Shown here piece by piece: positions 52,893-62,727 of a stretch of 64,000 nucleotides of DNA. Position 1 is the stretch's first letter. Each line of letters opens with the position of its first letter. The stretch lies in contig JAJDAN010000032.1 in assembly GCA_029261855.1 (NCBI GenBank), forward strand, positions 124,001-188,000, in the 5' to 3' direction. The notes below the pieces were generated by a model. That model saw only the letters and a program-made list of their open reading frames with translations. It ran no database searches and had not been told where the DNA came from. Both the position numbers and the translations under genes were made by a program. The DNA comes from Deltaproteobacteria bacterium. GTDB taxonomy: Bacteria > Myxococcota_A > UBA9160 > UBA4427.

Positions 52893-54163
52893 GCGAAGCG
52901 TCCGGGGCCGTCCATTCTGTGCAGGCCGTCCAGCAGGAGCTCGGCGCGGACGTCGCTTCCATGCAGGCGCCCGGGCAGGAGCTGGCGGGGCAGCGCATCG
53001 AGCTGAGCCTGCGGCCCCGGGACGGCGCCGAGCTGGCGAGCTGTCTGCGAGCCCTTTCCGAACACGAGCAGCCCGTCGTCGTGACGGGTGGCTGCACGCG
53101 AATGGGGCTCGGCAATCGTCTGGGCGACGTGGCCGGTGTGCTCTCGACCGAGCGATTGTCGGGCATCGTCGAGTTCGACGAGCAGGACGGTGTCCTGCAG
53201 GCGATGGCGGGGACGCGGGTCAGTGAGGTTGCCGCTGCCGTGGTGGCGCGCGGCTGGGAGCTGCCCGTCGACCCGCCGGGTGGGACGACGACCATCGGCG
53301 GCGCGATCGCAACGGCGGCCACCGGGCCGCGACGCCACCACTACGGTCCGCTCCGGCGCAGCATCCTGGGTCTCGACGTCGTGCTCGCGTCCGGCGAGCG
53401 CACCCGCTGCGGGGGCCGGGTGGTGAAGAACGTCACCGGCTACGACCTGGCCAAGTTGTATGCGGGCTCGCTCGGGACACTCGGTGTGATCGAGTCCGCG
53501 TGGCTGCGGCTGCGGCCGGCGCCCGAAGAGACGCGCACCCTGGTCGCGGTCTTCGCGAGCGACGCCTCGGGACGCGCCTTCGCGTTGGGGCTCGAGGCCG
53601 CGCGCCGCGACTCGGTTCGTGCTGCCGCGCTGGTTTCCGGTGCACCCGCCGCCGAGCTGGGGGCGCCCACGGGACACGCCGCGGGCTGTGTACTCGTCGT
53701 CGAGTGCGCGGGCGACCCGGGTTCGGTGGCCCGGGACGCCGACTGGCTCGTGGCCGAGACCGGGGCGCGGGCGGTGCCCGAGGAAGCGCGCCTGCTCGGT
53801 CGCTTGCGAGAGCTGCAGGGCAGCGGTCGACTGCGCGCGCGGTTGGCGGTGTTGCCTTCGAAGCTCTCGCGCACATTGACGCCGCTCGCGGATGCCGGCT
53901 TCGGTGTCATCGTCTATCCCGGGGCCGGCTTCGTCTATGCAGTCGCCGAAGACGTCGAGAATGCCGAAGCGCTCGCGACGGTCGACGCGGTTGCGAGCGA
54001 CGTGTGCGCGGACCTGCTGATCGAGGCGATCCCCGACGAAGCGCGCGGCGCGCGCGACGTGTTTGGAGACCCCGGCGCCGCGGCCCCGCTGCTGCGTTCG
54101 CTGAAGGAACGCTTCGACCCTCACCGCATCCTCAATCCGGGGCGGGGTCAGGGGTTTCGGTGA
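52889..54163 (+). CDS. glcE: Glycolate oxidase subunit GlcE (FAD-binding)
   Basis: 424 residues, the second FAD-binding subunit. HEQPVVVTGGCTRMGLGNRLGDVAGVLSTERL, DPPGGTTTIGGAIATAATGPRRHHYGPLRRSILGLDVVLASGERTRCGGRVVKNVTGYDLAKLYAGSLG. The C-terminal domain is reduced compared with GlcD, as usual. The track begins inside glcD; ATG 52889 overlaps the glcD stop. Confidence 0.92.
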   Translation: MSEASGAVHSVQAVQQELGADVASMQAPGQELAGQRIELSLRPRDGAELASCLRALSEHEQPVVVTGGCTRMGLGNRLGDVAGVLSTERLSGIVEFDEQDGVLQAMAGTRVSEVAAAVVARGWELPVDPPGGTTTIGGAIATAATGPRRHHYGPLRRSILGLDVVLASGERTRCGGRVVKNVTGYDLAKLYAGSLGTLGVIESAWLRLRPAPEETRTLVAVFASDASGRAFALGLEAARRDSVRAAALVSGAPAAELGAPTGHAAGCVLVVECAGDPGSVARDADWLVAETGARAVPEEARLLGRLRELQGSGRLRARLAVLPSKLSRTLTPLADAGFGVIVYPGAGFVYAVAEDVENAEALATVDAVASDVCADLLIEAIPDEARGARDVFGDPGAAAPLLRSLKERFDPHRILNPGRGQGFR

Positions 54164-55419
54164 AGGAACCCATCAAGGAGCTCGCTTCCGTCTACCAGGG
54201 CACCCTCGACTGCGTGCACTGCGGGCTGTGTCTGACGTCGTGTCCCACCTACCTGGCGACGGGCCGGGAGACGTCGTCGCCCCGCGGTCGCGTCTACCTC
54301 ATGCGCGGCGCCGCCGAAGGGCGCGTCGAGCTGACGGGCTTGCTCGCCGAGGAGGCACACCTGTGTCTCGGCTGCCGCGCCTGCGAGACGGCTTGCCCGG
54401 CCGGGGTGCCCTACGGCGCGATGCTCGAGGAGACCCGCGCGGTCCTGCAGGCGTCGGGTGCGCGCACGAGCATGGCGGCGCGACTCGAGCGCGGCCTGCT
54501 GCGGAACGTCGTTGCTCACAAGAACCGGTTGCGCGCAGTCGTCGGGTTGCTCGGCTTCGCCCAGCGCCTCGGTCTGGATCGTCTGGCCGCCCGCCTGCTG
54601 CCGGCTTCCCTGCGCGACGCACTCGCGCTGATGCCCAGGGTCCCCAGCGGACCGGACCGCGCTCCTCTGCCTGAGACGACTCCCGCCCAGGGAGAGCGTC
54701 GGGGCCGGGTCGCCTTCTTCACGGGCTGCCTGATGTCCGAGGTCTTCGCCCCCGTGCAACAGGCAACGGTGCGGGTGCTTGCCGCCAACGGCTTCGAGGT
54801 CGTGGTCCCGGCCGGGCAGGGCTGCTGCGGCGCGTTGCACGCCCACGCAGGCGATCTCGAGCACGCGCGCGGACTGGCCCGCCACAACGCCGCGGTCTTC
54901 GGCCGGGACGACTTCGACGCCATCCTGCTGGATTCCGCGGGCTGCGGGGCGGCCATGCGCGAAGCCGGTCACTGGATCCCGGGCGAGGGCGACGCCATGG
55001 CGTCCAAGGTGCGGGACGTCTGCGAGTTTCTCGACGCCGTCGGACTGCGGACACCCACGGGCCGCTATGACGCGCGCGTCTGCTACGACGATCCCTGCCA
55101 CCTGGTGCACGGTCAGGGCGTCGAGGCGGCACCTCGGCGGCTGCTTCGTCAGGTCCCGGGGCTCGAGCTGGTCGCCCACGCGAACCCCACCCGCTGCTGC
55201 GGGGCCGCCGGCACCTACAACCTCACCCAGCCCGAGATGTCAGCGATCGTTCTCGCGGACAAGATGGACGCGCTGTGCGCCGCCGATCCGGAGGTGATCG
55301 CGACGGGCAACCCCGGCTGCATGATGCAGCTGGCGAAGGGCGTGGCCGGCCGGGGCGCGCGGGCGCGCGTCGTCCATCCCGTCGAGATCCTGGACGCGGC
55401 GTACCGAACCCCCGCATGA
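54160..55419 (+). CDS. glcF: Glycolate oxidase iron-sulfur subunit GlcF
   Basis: 419 residues. Two 4Fe-4S motifs: CVHCGLCLTSCPTYLATG (about 20-37) and CLGCRACETACPAGVPYG (about 68-85). Two CCG-type cysteine-rich domains follow: GQGCCGALHAHAGD, YDDPCHLVHGQGV and RCCGAAGTYN. It hands electrons on from GlcD/GlcE. It starts at GTG 54160 overlapping glcE (GTGA). Confidence 0.93.
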   Translation: MKEPIKELASVYQGTLDCVHCGLCLTSCPTYLATGRETSSPRGRVYLMRGAAEGRVELTGLLAEEAHLCLGCRACETACPAGVPYGAMLEETRAVLQASGARTSMAARLERGLLRNVVAHKNRLRAVVGLLGFAQRLGLDRLAARLLPASLRDALALMPRVPSGPDRAPLPETTPAQGERRGRVAFFTGCLMSEVFAPVQQATVRVLAANGFEVVVPAGQGCCGALHAHAGDLEHARGLARHNAAVFGRDDFDAILLDSAGCGAAMREAGHWIPGEGDAMASKVRDVCEFLDAVGLRTPTGRYDARVCYDDPCHLVHGQGVEAAPRRLLRQVPGLELVAHANPTRCCGAAGTYNLTQPEMSAIVLADKMDALCAADPEVIATGNPGCMMQLAKGVAGRGARARVVHPVEILDAAYRTPA

Positions 55420-56414
55420 CACGACTGCTGCGGGTCCTCGCCTCGATCGGGGTCTTCGGGTTGTGGCTGTGGCTCATCCCGTGCCTCTACTACGCGCCGC
55501 TTCCGGGGGGCGGGGTGTGGACGGTCGCCGCGGCCGTCTTCGCGCTGGTGCCTCCCGTCGCCCTCGCGTTCCTGCCCGACCGTCGGCGCACCCTCCGCGT
55601 CACCGGCGTCGTCAGTGCCGTCTTGTTCGCGGGTTGGCTCGTGGTACCCGCGTCCAACGACGGGGACTGGGCGCCGGACTACGAACGCCTGCCCACCGCG
55701 AGCTTCGACGGCGACCTCGTCCGCGTGCGCAACATCCGCAACTTCGACTACCGCAGCGAGACCGACTTCACGCCGCGCTACTACGACGCCATCTACGACC
55801 TCGAAGAGCTCGACACCCTCGACTTCATCAAGGTGCACTGGGGGCTCGAGAACATCGCCCACACCATGCTGTCGTTCGGCTTCCGGGACGGACGCTACCT
55901 GACCGTCTCGGTGGAGACCCGACGCCGCAAGGACCAGGAATGGTCGACGGTCGCGGGCTTCTTCAAGCAGTACAGCCTGGCCTACGTGCTGGGCGACGAG
56001 CGCGATCTCATCCGGCTGCGGACCAACTATCGCGGCGAGGACGTCTATCTCTACCCGACCAACACGCCGAAGGAAGACATCCGTCTGCTCTTCGTCGACA
56101 TCCTCGAGACCGCGGACGATCTCGCCGCACATCCCCAGTGGTACAACACGGTCACGGACAACTGCACGACCAGTCTCGCGAGACACATCCGAAAGCTGCG
56201 TGGCCGTCGGCGCTGGGACCCGCGTCTACTCATGAACGGGCACACCGACGAGATGGGAATCGAGAGCGGCTGGCTCACGCCCCACGGCAACCTCGAAGAG
56301 ACGCGCCGCCACTACTACGTGAACCCGAAGGTCGACCGCATCCAGGACCCCAGCGACTATTCCCGGCAGATCCGCGCGCAGGCGATCCCCACCGCAGCCG
56401 GAGGTCAGCGGTAG
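55416..56414 (+). CDS. Lnb N-terminal/DUF4105 membrane protein
   Basis: 332 residues. Three or so N-terminal hydrophobic segments (RLLRVLASIGVFGLWLWLIPCL, VWTVAAAVFALVPPVALAFL, VTGVVSAVLFAGWLVVPA) then a periplasmic domain with ENIAHTMLSFGF, VETRRRKDQEWSTVAGFFKQY and the Cys site YNTVTDNCTTSLARHI. This matches the DUF4105/Lnb domain, associated in some Firmicutes with lipoprotein intramolecular acyl transfer. The Cys is retained. It overlaps glcF and converges on the lipoprotein gene by 10 nt. Confidence 0.83.
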   Translation: MTRLLRVLASIGVFGLWLWLIPCLYYAPLPGGGVWTVAAAVFALVPPVALAFLPDRRRTLRVTGVVSAVLFAGWLVVPASNDGDWAPDYERLPTASFDGDLVRVRNIRNFDYRSETDFTPRYYDAIYDLEELDTLDFIKVHWGLENIAHTMLSFGFRDGRYLTVSVETRRRKDQEWSTVAGFFKQYSLAYVLGDERDLIRLRTNYRGEDVYLYPTNTPKEDIRLLFVDILETADDLAAHPQWYNTVTDNCTTSLARHIRKLRGRRRWDPRLLMNGHTDEMGIESGWLTPHGNLEETRRHYYVNPKVDRIQDPSDYSRQIRAQAIPTAAGGQR

Positions 56415-58828
56415 AGGAACGCGTCCGGTGTTTCGCGCGGCTGTCGCCAGCGCGGGAAGGCACCCAGGCTCATGTCGAAGAGCGAGCCCTGGAAGACGAG
56501 ATCGAAGGGCAGGATCGAATCGCGTCCGCGCACCATGCCGTACTGTTCGCGCAGGCTCTCGTACACGTAGTCGGACTCGGCGGACGCGCGCATGTCGGGA
56601 TCGTTCACGAGACCGAGTCGCGCGCGTTCGAGGTAGGCGTCGCGGAAGGCATCGGGCTGCACGGCGTCGAGCTCGTCGATCTGGTCGTTCATCAGCACCG
56701 TCTCGTCGAGGAGGGCCACGGTGTGGGACAGCCGCTCGGCGTCGATGCGTTCGCGCACCGTGAAGGGCGGGTCGTCCTTGTCGCCGCTCTCGGGCACCAG
56801 CGCGATCTCGATGACGCGTCCGCCCAGCAGGGTGACGCCCATGGGGTGGAGTTCGCCGTTGCGGAGATCGTCGTCGAGCAGGGTCGGGTTCAGGGCCAGC
56901 CCGCGAGGGCCTGCGACGTGGGGGTTCTCTTTGAAGAACGAACGCGTCACCCGGATGCGCTGGGGCGCGAGCATCTCGAGCTCCTGGCGCAGCCGGAAGC
57001 CCGCCGTCTCGCCGGCGTCCGAGTCGGGGTACTCGCGGACGACGCCGCGCAGGATCGATCCCCGCCAGTCGCGGCGTGCTGCCCGGTCCGCTGCCGCCAG
57101 CTGCTGGCTCGCGGCCTTCTCGCTGAGAGCGATGCGCTCGGTGGGGTCGGTTTCGGGCTGCAGGTCGTAGAGGCTCATGGCCCCGACCCAGTTGTCGCGA
57201 TCGACTTCATACTCGTACAGCCACTTCGCGACCTCGCGGGTGTGCTGGCCTTCTCCGGACTGCTTGAGGTAGCGATAGCCGGCCGTGGCCGCGGGCCGCT
57301 TGAAGTCGGTGCCCTTGGGCTCCCAGGCGCCGAAGACGAGCCGCAGGGGCGCGGTCAGCAGGGCCTGGGCGACGTTCGGTAGCTCGACGAGGTACGACAT
57401 GCCGAGGGGCAGGTCGTAGCGGTTGCCGAAGCTCATGCCGCCGAAGAGGCGGAACCTGATCTCCTTCTGGGTGGCGCGGTGCTTCTGGCGCTCGAAGTTG
57501 CCATACGTGTTCTGCCACGGGTCTTGCAGCAGCGAGCGCGCGTGGCGGGCCATGTTCGACTGGGTGTTCTCTTCGTGGGCCAGCGCCTGCAGCTTCTTCC
57601 AGCTTTCGATCTCGAAGCCCAGGTCGTATTGGGCGAGTGCCAGCACGTAGGCGGCTTCGTCGGCGAGCTCGCCTTCGGGGTCCGCCTCCTGGAGCAGCCG
57701 CAGCTCGTCGATCACGCGATAGAGACGCTCGGTTTCGATGGCGTCCCGCTCGGTGTCTGCCGGGTTCTCGTCGAAGCGCGCGGAGGTGCGCTTCGAAGAC
57801 GCCAGCAGTGCCTCGAGCAGACCGCGCAGGGGAAGCTGGTCGCCGCGCAGGGCCAGGGCTTCGAGGGCTTCCGGCTCGAGGTCGTCCGGTGTGCCCGGAC
57901 TGGCCGTATCGGATCGCGTCAACAGCTCGTCGTGGTGCCGACGACGGTCTTGGGCGATGGACGCCGCGACCACCGCATCGGAATCGCCGGGCAGGACGAG
58001 CAACGCGCGGTCCGCCTCCATCTCGGCCAGCCAGTACTTGCCCGCCGACAGGGCGTCCCACGACTTCTCGACGTAGTGCTTGGCCTGCATCTCGTCGAGA
58101 TCTTCCTGGGCGTCGTCCACCTTCTCCCGCACGGCGGGCGCGTCCGATGCGTCGGGGTACTCGGCGAGGTACTGCTTGCGGTGCGCCAGGGCCTGTCGTT
58201 CCTGCAGGCTGATCTCCGGCTGCGAGTACATGCTGGCCGCGTAGTGGGTCAGGCTACTCGCGAGCCGGAAGGGCGCGATGGCCACGCCCCACATCAGCGA
58301 GCCGCCCACGGGCTCGGCCACCGTGTTGAAGGTCGTCGCGAACAGGCTCTCGTAGTAGTCCCAGGTGCGTTCGCTCGCGAGCTTCAGCGGGTCGTCGTTG
58401 ACCGCCTGCTGGAGTCGCGCCTTCAGGGCCGGGTCCGGATGGAGCGACCAGCTGTCCAGCAGCTCCTTCGATGCCTCGCGGTAGGCGACGGGGTCATCGA
58501 GGGTCGAGTTCTTGAGGTCGATGCAGAGGGGCACCAGCCCCTTCATCTCGGGACGGTGCTCCTGCTTGGCGCGCTCGATCGCCTCGTCGTCGTGCAGGGT
58601 TTCGACGCGCGCGAGGGAGGCGTCCATCTGCGCTTGGTCCCCGGCCAGCGCCGCCGCGGCGAGGGCCGTGACCGCGCGGTCGAGCTCCGAAGGCGGCATG
58701 GGCTCGCGCAGGGCCATGGGCGCCAGCAGCTCGAAGCCCGAGGTCGGTGTCGTCGTCTTGCAGCCGGACGTCACCAGCAGCAGGGCGAGGACCGCGATCC
58801 GCGTCGCGCTACTGCGAGAAACGTTCAC
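56405..58828 (-). CDS. Large predicted lipoprotein, unknown
   Basis: 807 residues with a lipobox (VLALLLVTSGC, Cys near residue 23). The long helical body has no domain that I recognise. Residues 150-330 carry possible membrane-leaning stretches (LMWGVAIAPFRLASSL); 500-550 show Gly-rich MSFGNRYDLPLGMSYLVELP. Helix-rich regions resemble repeat scaffolds. GTG 58828 overlaps the preceding lipoprotein by 20 nt. Role is unknown; the adjacent Lnb-like gene hints at lipoprotein biology. Confidence 0.72.
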   Translation of the reverse strand: MNVSRSSATRIAVLALLLVTSGCKTTTPTSGFELLAPMALREPMPPSELDRAVTALAAAALAGDQAQMDASLARVETLHDDEAIERAKQEHRPEMKGLVPLCIDLKNSTLDDPVAYREASKELLDSWSLHPDPALKARLQQAVNDDPLKLASERTWDYYESLFATTFNTVAEPVGGSLMWGVAIAPFRLASSLTHYAASMYSQPEISLQERQALAHRKQYLAEYPDASDAPAVREKVDDAQEDLDEMQAKHYVEKSWDALSAGKYWLAEMEADRALLVLPGDSDAVVAASIAQDRRRHHDELLTRSDTASPGTPDDLEPEALEALALRGDQLPLRGLLEALLASSKRTSARFDENPADTERDAIETERLYRVIDELRLLQEADPEGELADEAAYVLALAQYDLGFEIESWKKLQALAHEENTQSNMARHARSLLQDPWQNTYGNFERQKHRATQKEIRFRLFGGMSFGNRYDLPLGMSYLVELPNVAQALLTAPLRLVFGAWEPKGTDFKRPAATAGYRYLKQSGEGQHTREVAKWLYEYEVDRDNWVGAMSLYDLQPETDPTERIALSEKAASQQLAAADRAARRDWRGSILRGVVREYPDSDAGETAGFRLRQELEMLAPQRIRVTRSFFKENPHVAGPRGLALNPTLLDDDLRNGELHPMGVTLLGGRVIEIALVPESGDKDDPPFTVRERIDAERLSHTVALLDETVLMNDQIDELDAVQPDAFRDAYLERARLGLVNDPDMRASAESDYVYESLREQYGMVRGRDSILPFDLVFQGSLFDMSLGAFPRWRQPRETPDAFLYR

Positions 58829-59765
58829 TGTCTACCTGCAGGGTGAATGCGAGGAATGCCTCGAGACGACGGGACGCCTCGAGTTTCTCGGGGGTCCCGT
58901 CCTGGTGGGCGACCGCTTCGTAGAGGTGGGTCGCGCCGTCGACGAGCTCGCGGAAGAGCGGCGGGTCGAAGTCGAGAGTCGCCGGGGGTCTGGCGACGAC
59001 GTACTCCCGCGCCAGGTCTGCGTACAGGTTGGCGGCCTCGATCATGTGCCGGCGTTCGAGCTTGCTCGGTCCGTGCCGTGCGATGACCCGCTGCCATTCG
59101 CCGACTGCGCGCAGATTGCCGTCGGGGATGATCCGGCGCATGTCGCTGAAGTAGCGGGCGCGGGTCAGGTCGGCGCGTTCGATCTCTTCGCGCAGGATCG
59201 CCGGGTAGGGGGCCGGAAGATCCTTGCGCAGCAGGGTCGTCAGCAGCGAGATGCGCTCGTCGAGGCCGGCGACGACCGCCTCTTCGTCGAGGGGCACGGC
59301 CGAGTCGGCACCCATCGGGTCGGAAAGCTGGAGCCCGATGCGCACGGCGGCGGCGATGGCGGCATTGACGCGCGCACCCTGCTCGGCGTCCTCGCGCAGG
59401 GTGCCATTGAGGCGCGCCTTGTCGAAGTGCTGTGCGGCGAGGTCGTAGGCGCGCAGGCGTTCGAGGGCGCGCGCCTTCGTGAAGTGGAGGACTTCCACCA
59501 GGTGGCCGGCCTGCAGGGCGCCGGCGTGCAGCTTTTCGAGGTTCTCGAGTCGCAGGAGCGACGCCCGGTAGACGTTGCGCCCCGTGTAGTCGCGTCCGGG
59601 CGGGAAGCGGTAGGTGTCGTCGGGCACATGGCGCCGCAGCACCGCCACTACCTCGATGACGCTCTCCGTCGGCGCGTAGGTGGCTTCCTTCTGCTTTTCC
59701 TGGAGCGACTGGCAGCCCGCGAGGAACGCGAGAACCAGCACACCAGCGACCGCGCGAGCGGTCAC
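58809..59765 (-). CDS. Predicted lipoprotein, unknown
   Basis: 318 residues from GTG 59765, whose lipobox is VLVLAFLAGC. It is helical and charged with no recognised domain; TPR-like segments may exist (RALERLRAYDLAAQHFDKARLNG). The 477-residue track form is a shadow starting in cimA. GTG 59765 overlaps the cimA stop (GTGA). Confidence 0.72.
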   Translation of the reverse strand: MTARAVAGVLVLAFLAGCQSLQEKQKEATYAPTESVIEVVAVLRRHVPDDTYRFPPGRDYTGRNVYRASLLRLENLEKLHAGALQAGHLVEVLHFTKARALERLRAYDLAAQHFDKARLNGTLREDAEQGARVNAAIAAAVRIGLQLSDPMGADSAVPLDEEAVVAGLDERISLLTTLLRKDLPAPYPAILREEIERADLTRARYFSDMRRIIPDGNLRAVGEWQRVIARHGPSKLERRHMIEAANLYADLAREYVVARPPATLDFDPPLFRELVDGATHLYEAVAHQDGTPEKLEASRRLEAFLAFTLQVDSERFSQ

Positions 59766-61438
59766 TTCTTCGAGCCTCGCCGGGTCGTGCTCTTCAGTGT
59801 CTGTTTGGCCGTCTGTTTCGGCGCCTGTTTGGACGCCTTCTTGCGGCCGCCCACCTTGCGTTTGGCCGGGGCCGCGCTGCGCGGCAAGACGGCGTTGAGC
59901 ATCTTCTCGGTCGCGATCACCGCGGCCGCGAGCTGGTCCGAATCGACGCCCAGGGTCGAGAAGGTTTCCTGGCTCTTCTTGCCCGCTGCGTCCACGCGGT
60001 CTCGGCGCCAGGCGATGACCGTTTCGACCAGCGCGCCCGTGCGCCCGCCCGGCGGGATACGCGACCGGAAGTCGTCCAGTCGAGGGACCTCGAGGTCGAA
60101 GGGCTTGGCGGCCTTGCGGACGGCGTTCATCAGCGAGTCGTAGCCGCCGTCGCCCTCGGCCTCCGCCTTCTCGACGCGGCCCTGATAGGTGAGGGTGACC
60201 TCGCCGCGGGGCCGCTCGTCGCTCGAGACGAAGACCCGCCACTGCGCGATCCGCACCAGCTGTTCGGCGGGGGTCTTCAGCACGTCGGTGATGATGAAGG
60301 GAAGGTCTTCGGCGGAGATGTTGTGCTTCTTGTCGCCGAGCTCGATCACGCGCTTCAGGACGAGGTCGCGATCGGCGTCCGAAAGGTCGATGCCCAGGGC
60401 ATCGAGGTTGTGGTCGAGGGACGCCTTGCCGGACAGCTTGCCGAGGGCGTAGCGACGGGTTCGCCCGAAGCGGGTCGGCAGCAGCCGGCTCGCGTAGAGG
60501 TCTCCCTTGGCGTCACCGTCCGCGTGGATCCCCGCGGTCTGGGTGAAGACGTCGCGCCCGACGATGGGCGCGTTCGCCGAGATGTCCTTGCCGCTGAAGC
60601 TCTCGACCATGCGCGAGACGGTGAAGAGCCGCGCTTCCTGGATGCCGGTGCGGTAGGGGGTGTGGTCGTGCACCGCCGCGACGACTTCGGCCAGGCAGGT
60701 GTTGCCGGCGCGTTCGCCCATGCCGTTGACGCTGGTGTGGATGCCGCGCGCGCCCGCGCGCACGGCGGCGAGGCAGTTCGCCGCGGCGAGGCTGTAGTCG
60801 TTGTGACCGTGGAACTCGAAGTCGACCGCCGGCCAGGTCTGGGTCATCAGCCCGACGTAGCGCGTGACTCCTTCGGGATCGAGGATGCCGAGGGTGTCGG
60901 GCAGGTAGATGCGCGCGACGCGCAGCTCGCGCAGCATCTCGACCATGGCGAACACGTAGTCGAACGACTCGCGTACGCCCGTCGACCAGTCTTCGAGGTA
61001 GACGTTCACGGTCAGACGCTTGCGGCGCGCGTAGCGGATCGTCTCTTCGACGCGGGCCCGGTGCTGGGCGGGCGTCATGCCGAGCTGTCCGACGCAGTGC
61101 TTCTCCGACCCCTTGGTCAGGAGGTTCATGACCTTGCCGCCGACGCCGCTGATCCAGTCGACGGACAGGTTGCCGTCGCTGTAGCCGAGCATTTCGATGC
61201 GTTGCAGCACCCGGGCCTTGCGGGCCCAGGCGGTGATGGAAGCGGCGGCTTCGGACTCGCCATCCGAGACGCGAGTCGACGCGATCTCGATGCGGTCGAC
61301 CTCGACGTCGTTCAGCAGCAGGCGGGCCAGCTGCAGCTTTTCGCCGGGCGTGTAGGAGACGTTCGGGGTCTGCTCGCCGTCCCGGAGGGTGGTGTCCATG
61401 ACGGCGATCGGGTGGGTGTCTCGGTCGGACTGGCTCAT
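59762..61438 (-). CDS. cimA: (R)-citramalate synthase, Leptospira type
   Basis: 558 residues. Condenses pyruvate with acetyl-CoA for isoleucine synthesis without threonine. VMDTTLRDGEQTPNVSYTPGEKLQ is the catalytic entry, FEFHGHNDYSLAAANCLAAVRAG holds the metal His pair. The Leptospira specificity residues are conserved by alignment from memory (Leu in RIEMLGYSDG, second Leu in MNLLTKG, Tyr in NVYLEDWS). The C-terminal regulatory domain shows RIPPGGRTGALVETVIAWRRD and LGVDSDQLAAAVIATEKMLN. A Lys-rich tail of about 30 residues follows. ATG 61438 is the start. Confidence 0.9.
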   Translation of the reverse strand: MSQSDRDTHPIAVMDTTLRDGEQTPNVSYTPGEKLQLARLLLNDVEVDRIEIASTRVSDGESEAAASITAWARKARVLQRIEMLGYSDGNLSVDWISGVGGKVMNLLTKGSEKHCVGQLGMTPAQHRARVEETIRYARRKRLTVNVYLEDWSTGVRESFDYVFAMVEMLRELRVARIYLPDTLGILDPEGVTRYVGLMTQTWPAVDFEFHGHNDYSLAAANCLAAVRAGARGIHTSVNGMGERAGNTCLAEVVAAVHDHTPYRTGIQEARLFTVSRMVESFSGKDISANAPIVGRDVFTQTAGIHADGDAKGDLYASRLLPTRFGRTRRYALGKLSGKASLDHNLDALGIDLSDADRDLVLKRVIELGDKKHNISAEDLPFIITDVLKTPAEQLVRIAQWRVFVSSDERPRGEVTLTYQGRVEKAEAEGDGGYDSLMNAVRKAAKPFDLEVPRLDDFRSRIPPGGRTGALVETVIAWRRDRVDAAGKKSQETFSTLGVDSDQLAAAVIATEKMLNAVLPRSAAPAKRKVGGRKKASKQAPKQTAKQTLKSTTRRGSKK

Positions 61439-61722
61439 CGGTATCGTTCTCCGCGTTCGGGGATTCGGGTGATTCCCTGCGGAGCTCGGCCTGGACTCTG
61501 CCCTGGACTCTGACCGGGAAGAGGGGGGTTCACGTTCCGAAGCACCGAAGACCACAGGGTAGGACTCCCGCGGCCTCGGTCCCGTTCGCGCGCGCTAGAC
61601 GCCGTGGGATCCGAGCCGCGGGCTCGTAATCCAGATCGAAAGGCGCTGGCGCTCGGCGAGACGGGACATGGCCGCCGAGGGTAACGGAAGATTCGGGCGC
61701 TCACCGGCCCTAAACTCCGGCC

Positions 61723-62694
61723 ATGACCAGCGAGGACAGCCCGCTCCCGGAGGCCGAAACCACCCCCGCCGCCGCCGATTCCATCGCCCACTCGATCGCC
61801 CTGGGGGGCCAGGAAGCCGGTTCCCGCTTGGATCGCTTCCTCGTCGACGCCCTGGGCGTGTCCCGTTCCCAGGCCCGGGCGCTGCTGGCGAGCGGCGCCG
61901 TATCCCTCGATGGCCGGGCCCTGGGCTACGGCGACAAGGGCCTGTCCCTGCCCGCCAGCGGGACCCTCGCCGTCGAGCCGTTCCGGCGGCCCGCCGACCA
62001 ACGCGCGCAACCGGCCGAAGACGTGAAGGTCCTGGCGGAGGGACCGGGCTGGCTGGCCGTCGACAAGCCGGCGGGTATGCCCGTCCACCCCCTTGCCGAA
62101 GACGAGACCGGTAGCGTGCTGAACGCCCTGATCGCGAGCCATCCCGAGATCCACGGGGTCGGAGAGGGCGGACTTCGCAGCGGGGTCCTGCATCGTCTCG
62201 ACGTGGACACGAGTGGTGCATTGCTATTCGCCACCGAAGAGTCGACCTGGCAGCGGTTGCGGGCCGCCTTCCGCGAGCACCGCGTCGAGAAGGTCTACCG
62301 TGCGATCGTCGCCGGCGCCTTCCCGGAAGAGCAGGCCGGGCCCATGTCGTTCGAGCTGGCGGTGGCCCGGCATCGTCCGGCTCTCGTGCGCGTCGTGGAC
62401 GAAAGCTGGTCGAAGCCCGGCCGTTCGTATCCCGTGCGTCAGCACGTGACCGTGCGCGAGCGCTTCGCCGCGACCACCTTGCTGGAGGTCCGGATCGAGA
62501 CGGGCTTCCTGCATCAGATCCGCGCCACCCTCGCCCATCTCGGCCATCCGGTGCTGGGCGACGCCCTCTACGGCGGAGGCGATTCCCTGGCGCGGGGTGC
62601 CCGGCGCCAGATGCTGCACGCGGCGCAGGTCCGCTTCGAGGAGGTCGCCGCGGACAGTCCGGACCCGGCCGACTTCGCGGAGGCGCTTGGCTAG
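61723..62694 (+). CDS. Second RluA-family pseudouridine synthase
   Basis: 323 residues. An S4 domain (about 35-80: SRLDRFLVDALGVSRSQARALLASGAVSLDG) and catalytic HRLDVDTSGALLFA (near residue 156) with ETGFLHQIRATLAHLGHPVLGDALYGGG near the C-terminus. The HRLDVDTSG signature is less like RluD. Specificity is not assigned. ATG 61723 is preceded by a 284-bp gap without a gene. Confidence 0.86.
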   Translation: MTSEDSPLPEAETTPAAADSIAHSIALGGQEAGSRLDRFLVDALGVSRSQARALLASGAVSLDGRALGYGDKGLSLPASGTLAVEPFRRPADQRAQPAEDVKVLAEGPGWLAVDKPAGMPVHPLAEDETGSVLNALIASHPEIHGVGEGGLRSGVLHRLDVDTSGALLFATEESTWQRLRAAFREHRVEKVYRAIVAGAFPEEQAGPMSFELAVARHRPALVRVVDESWSKPGRSYPVRQHVTVRERFAATTLLEVRIETGFLHQIRATLAHLGHPVLGDALYGGGDSLARGARRQMLHAAQVRFEEVAADSPDPADFAEALG

Positions 62695-62727
62695 AGTGCT
62701 CGACCTGTCGCGCGGGGAGCAGATGGC

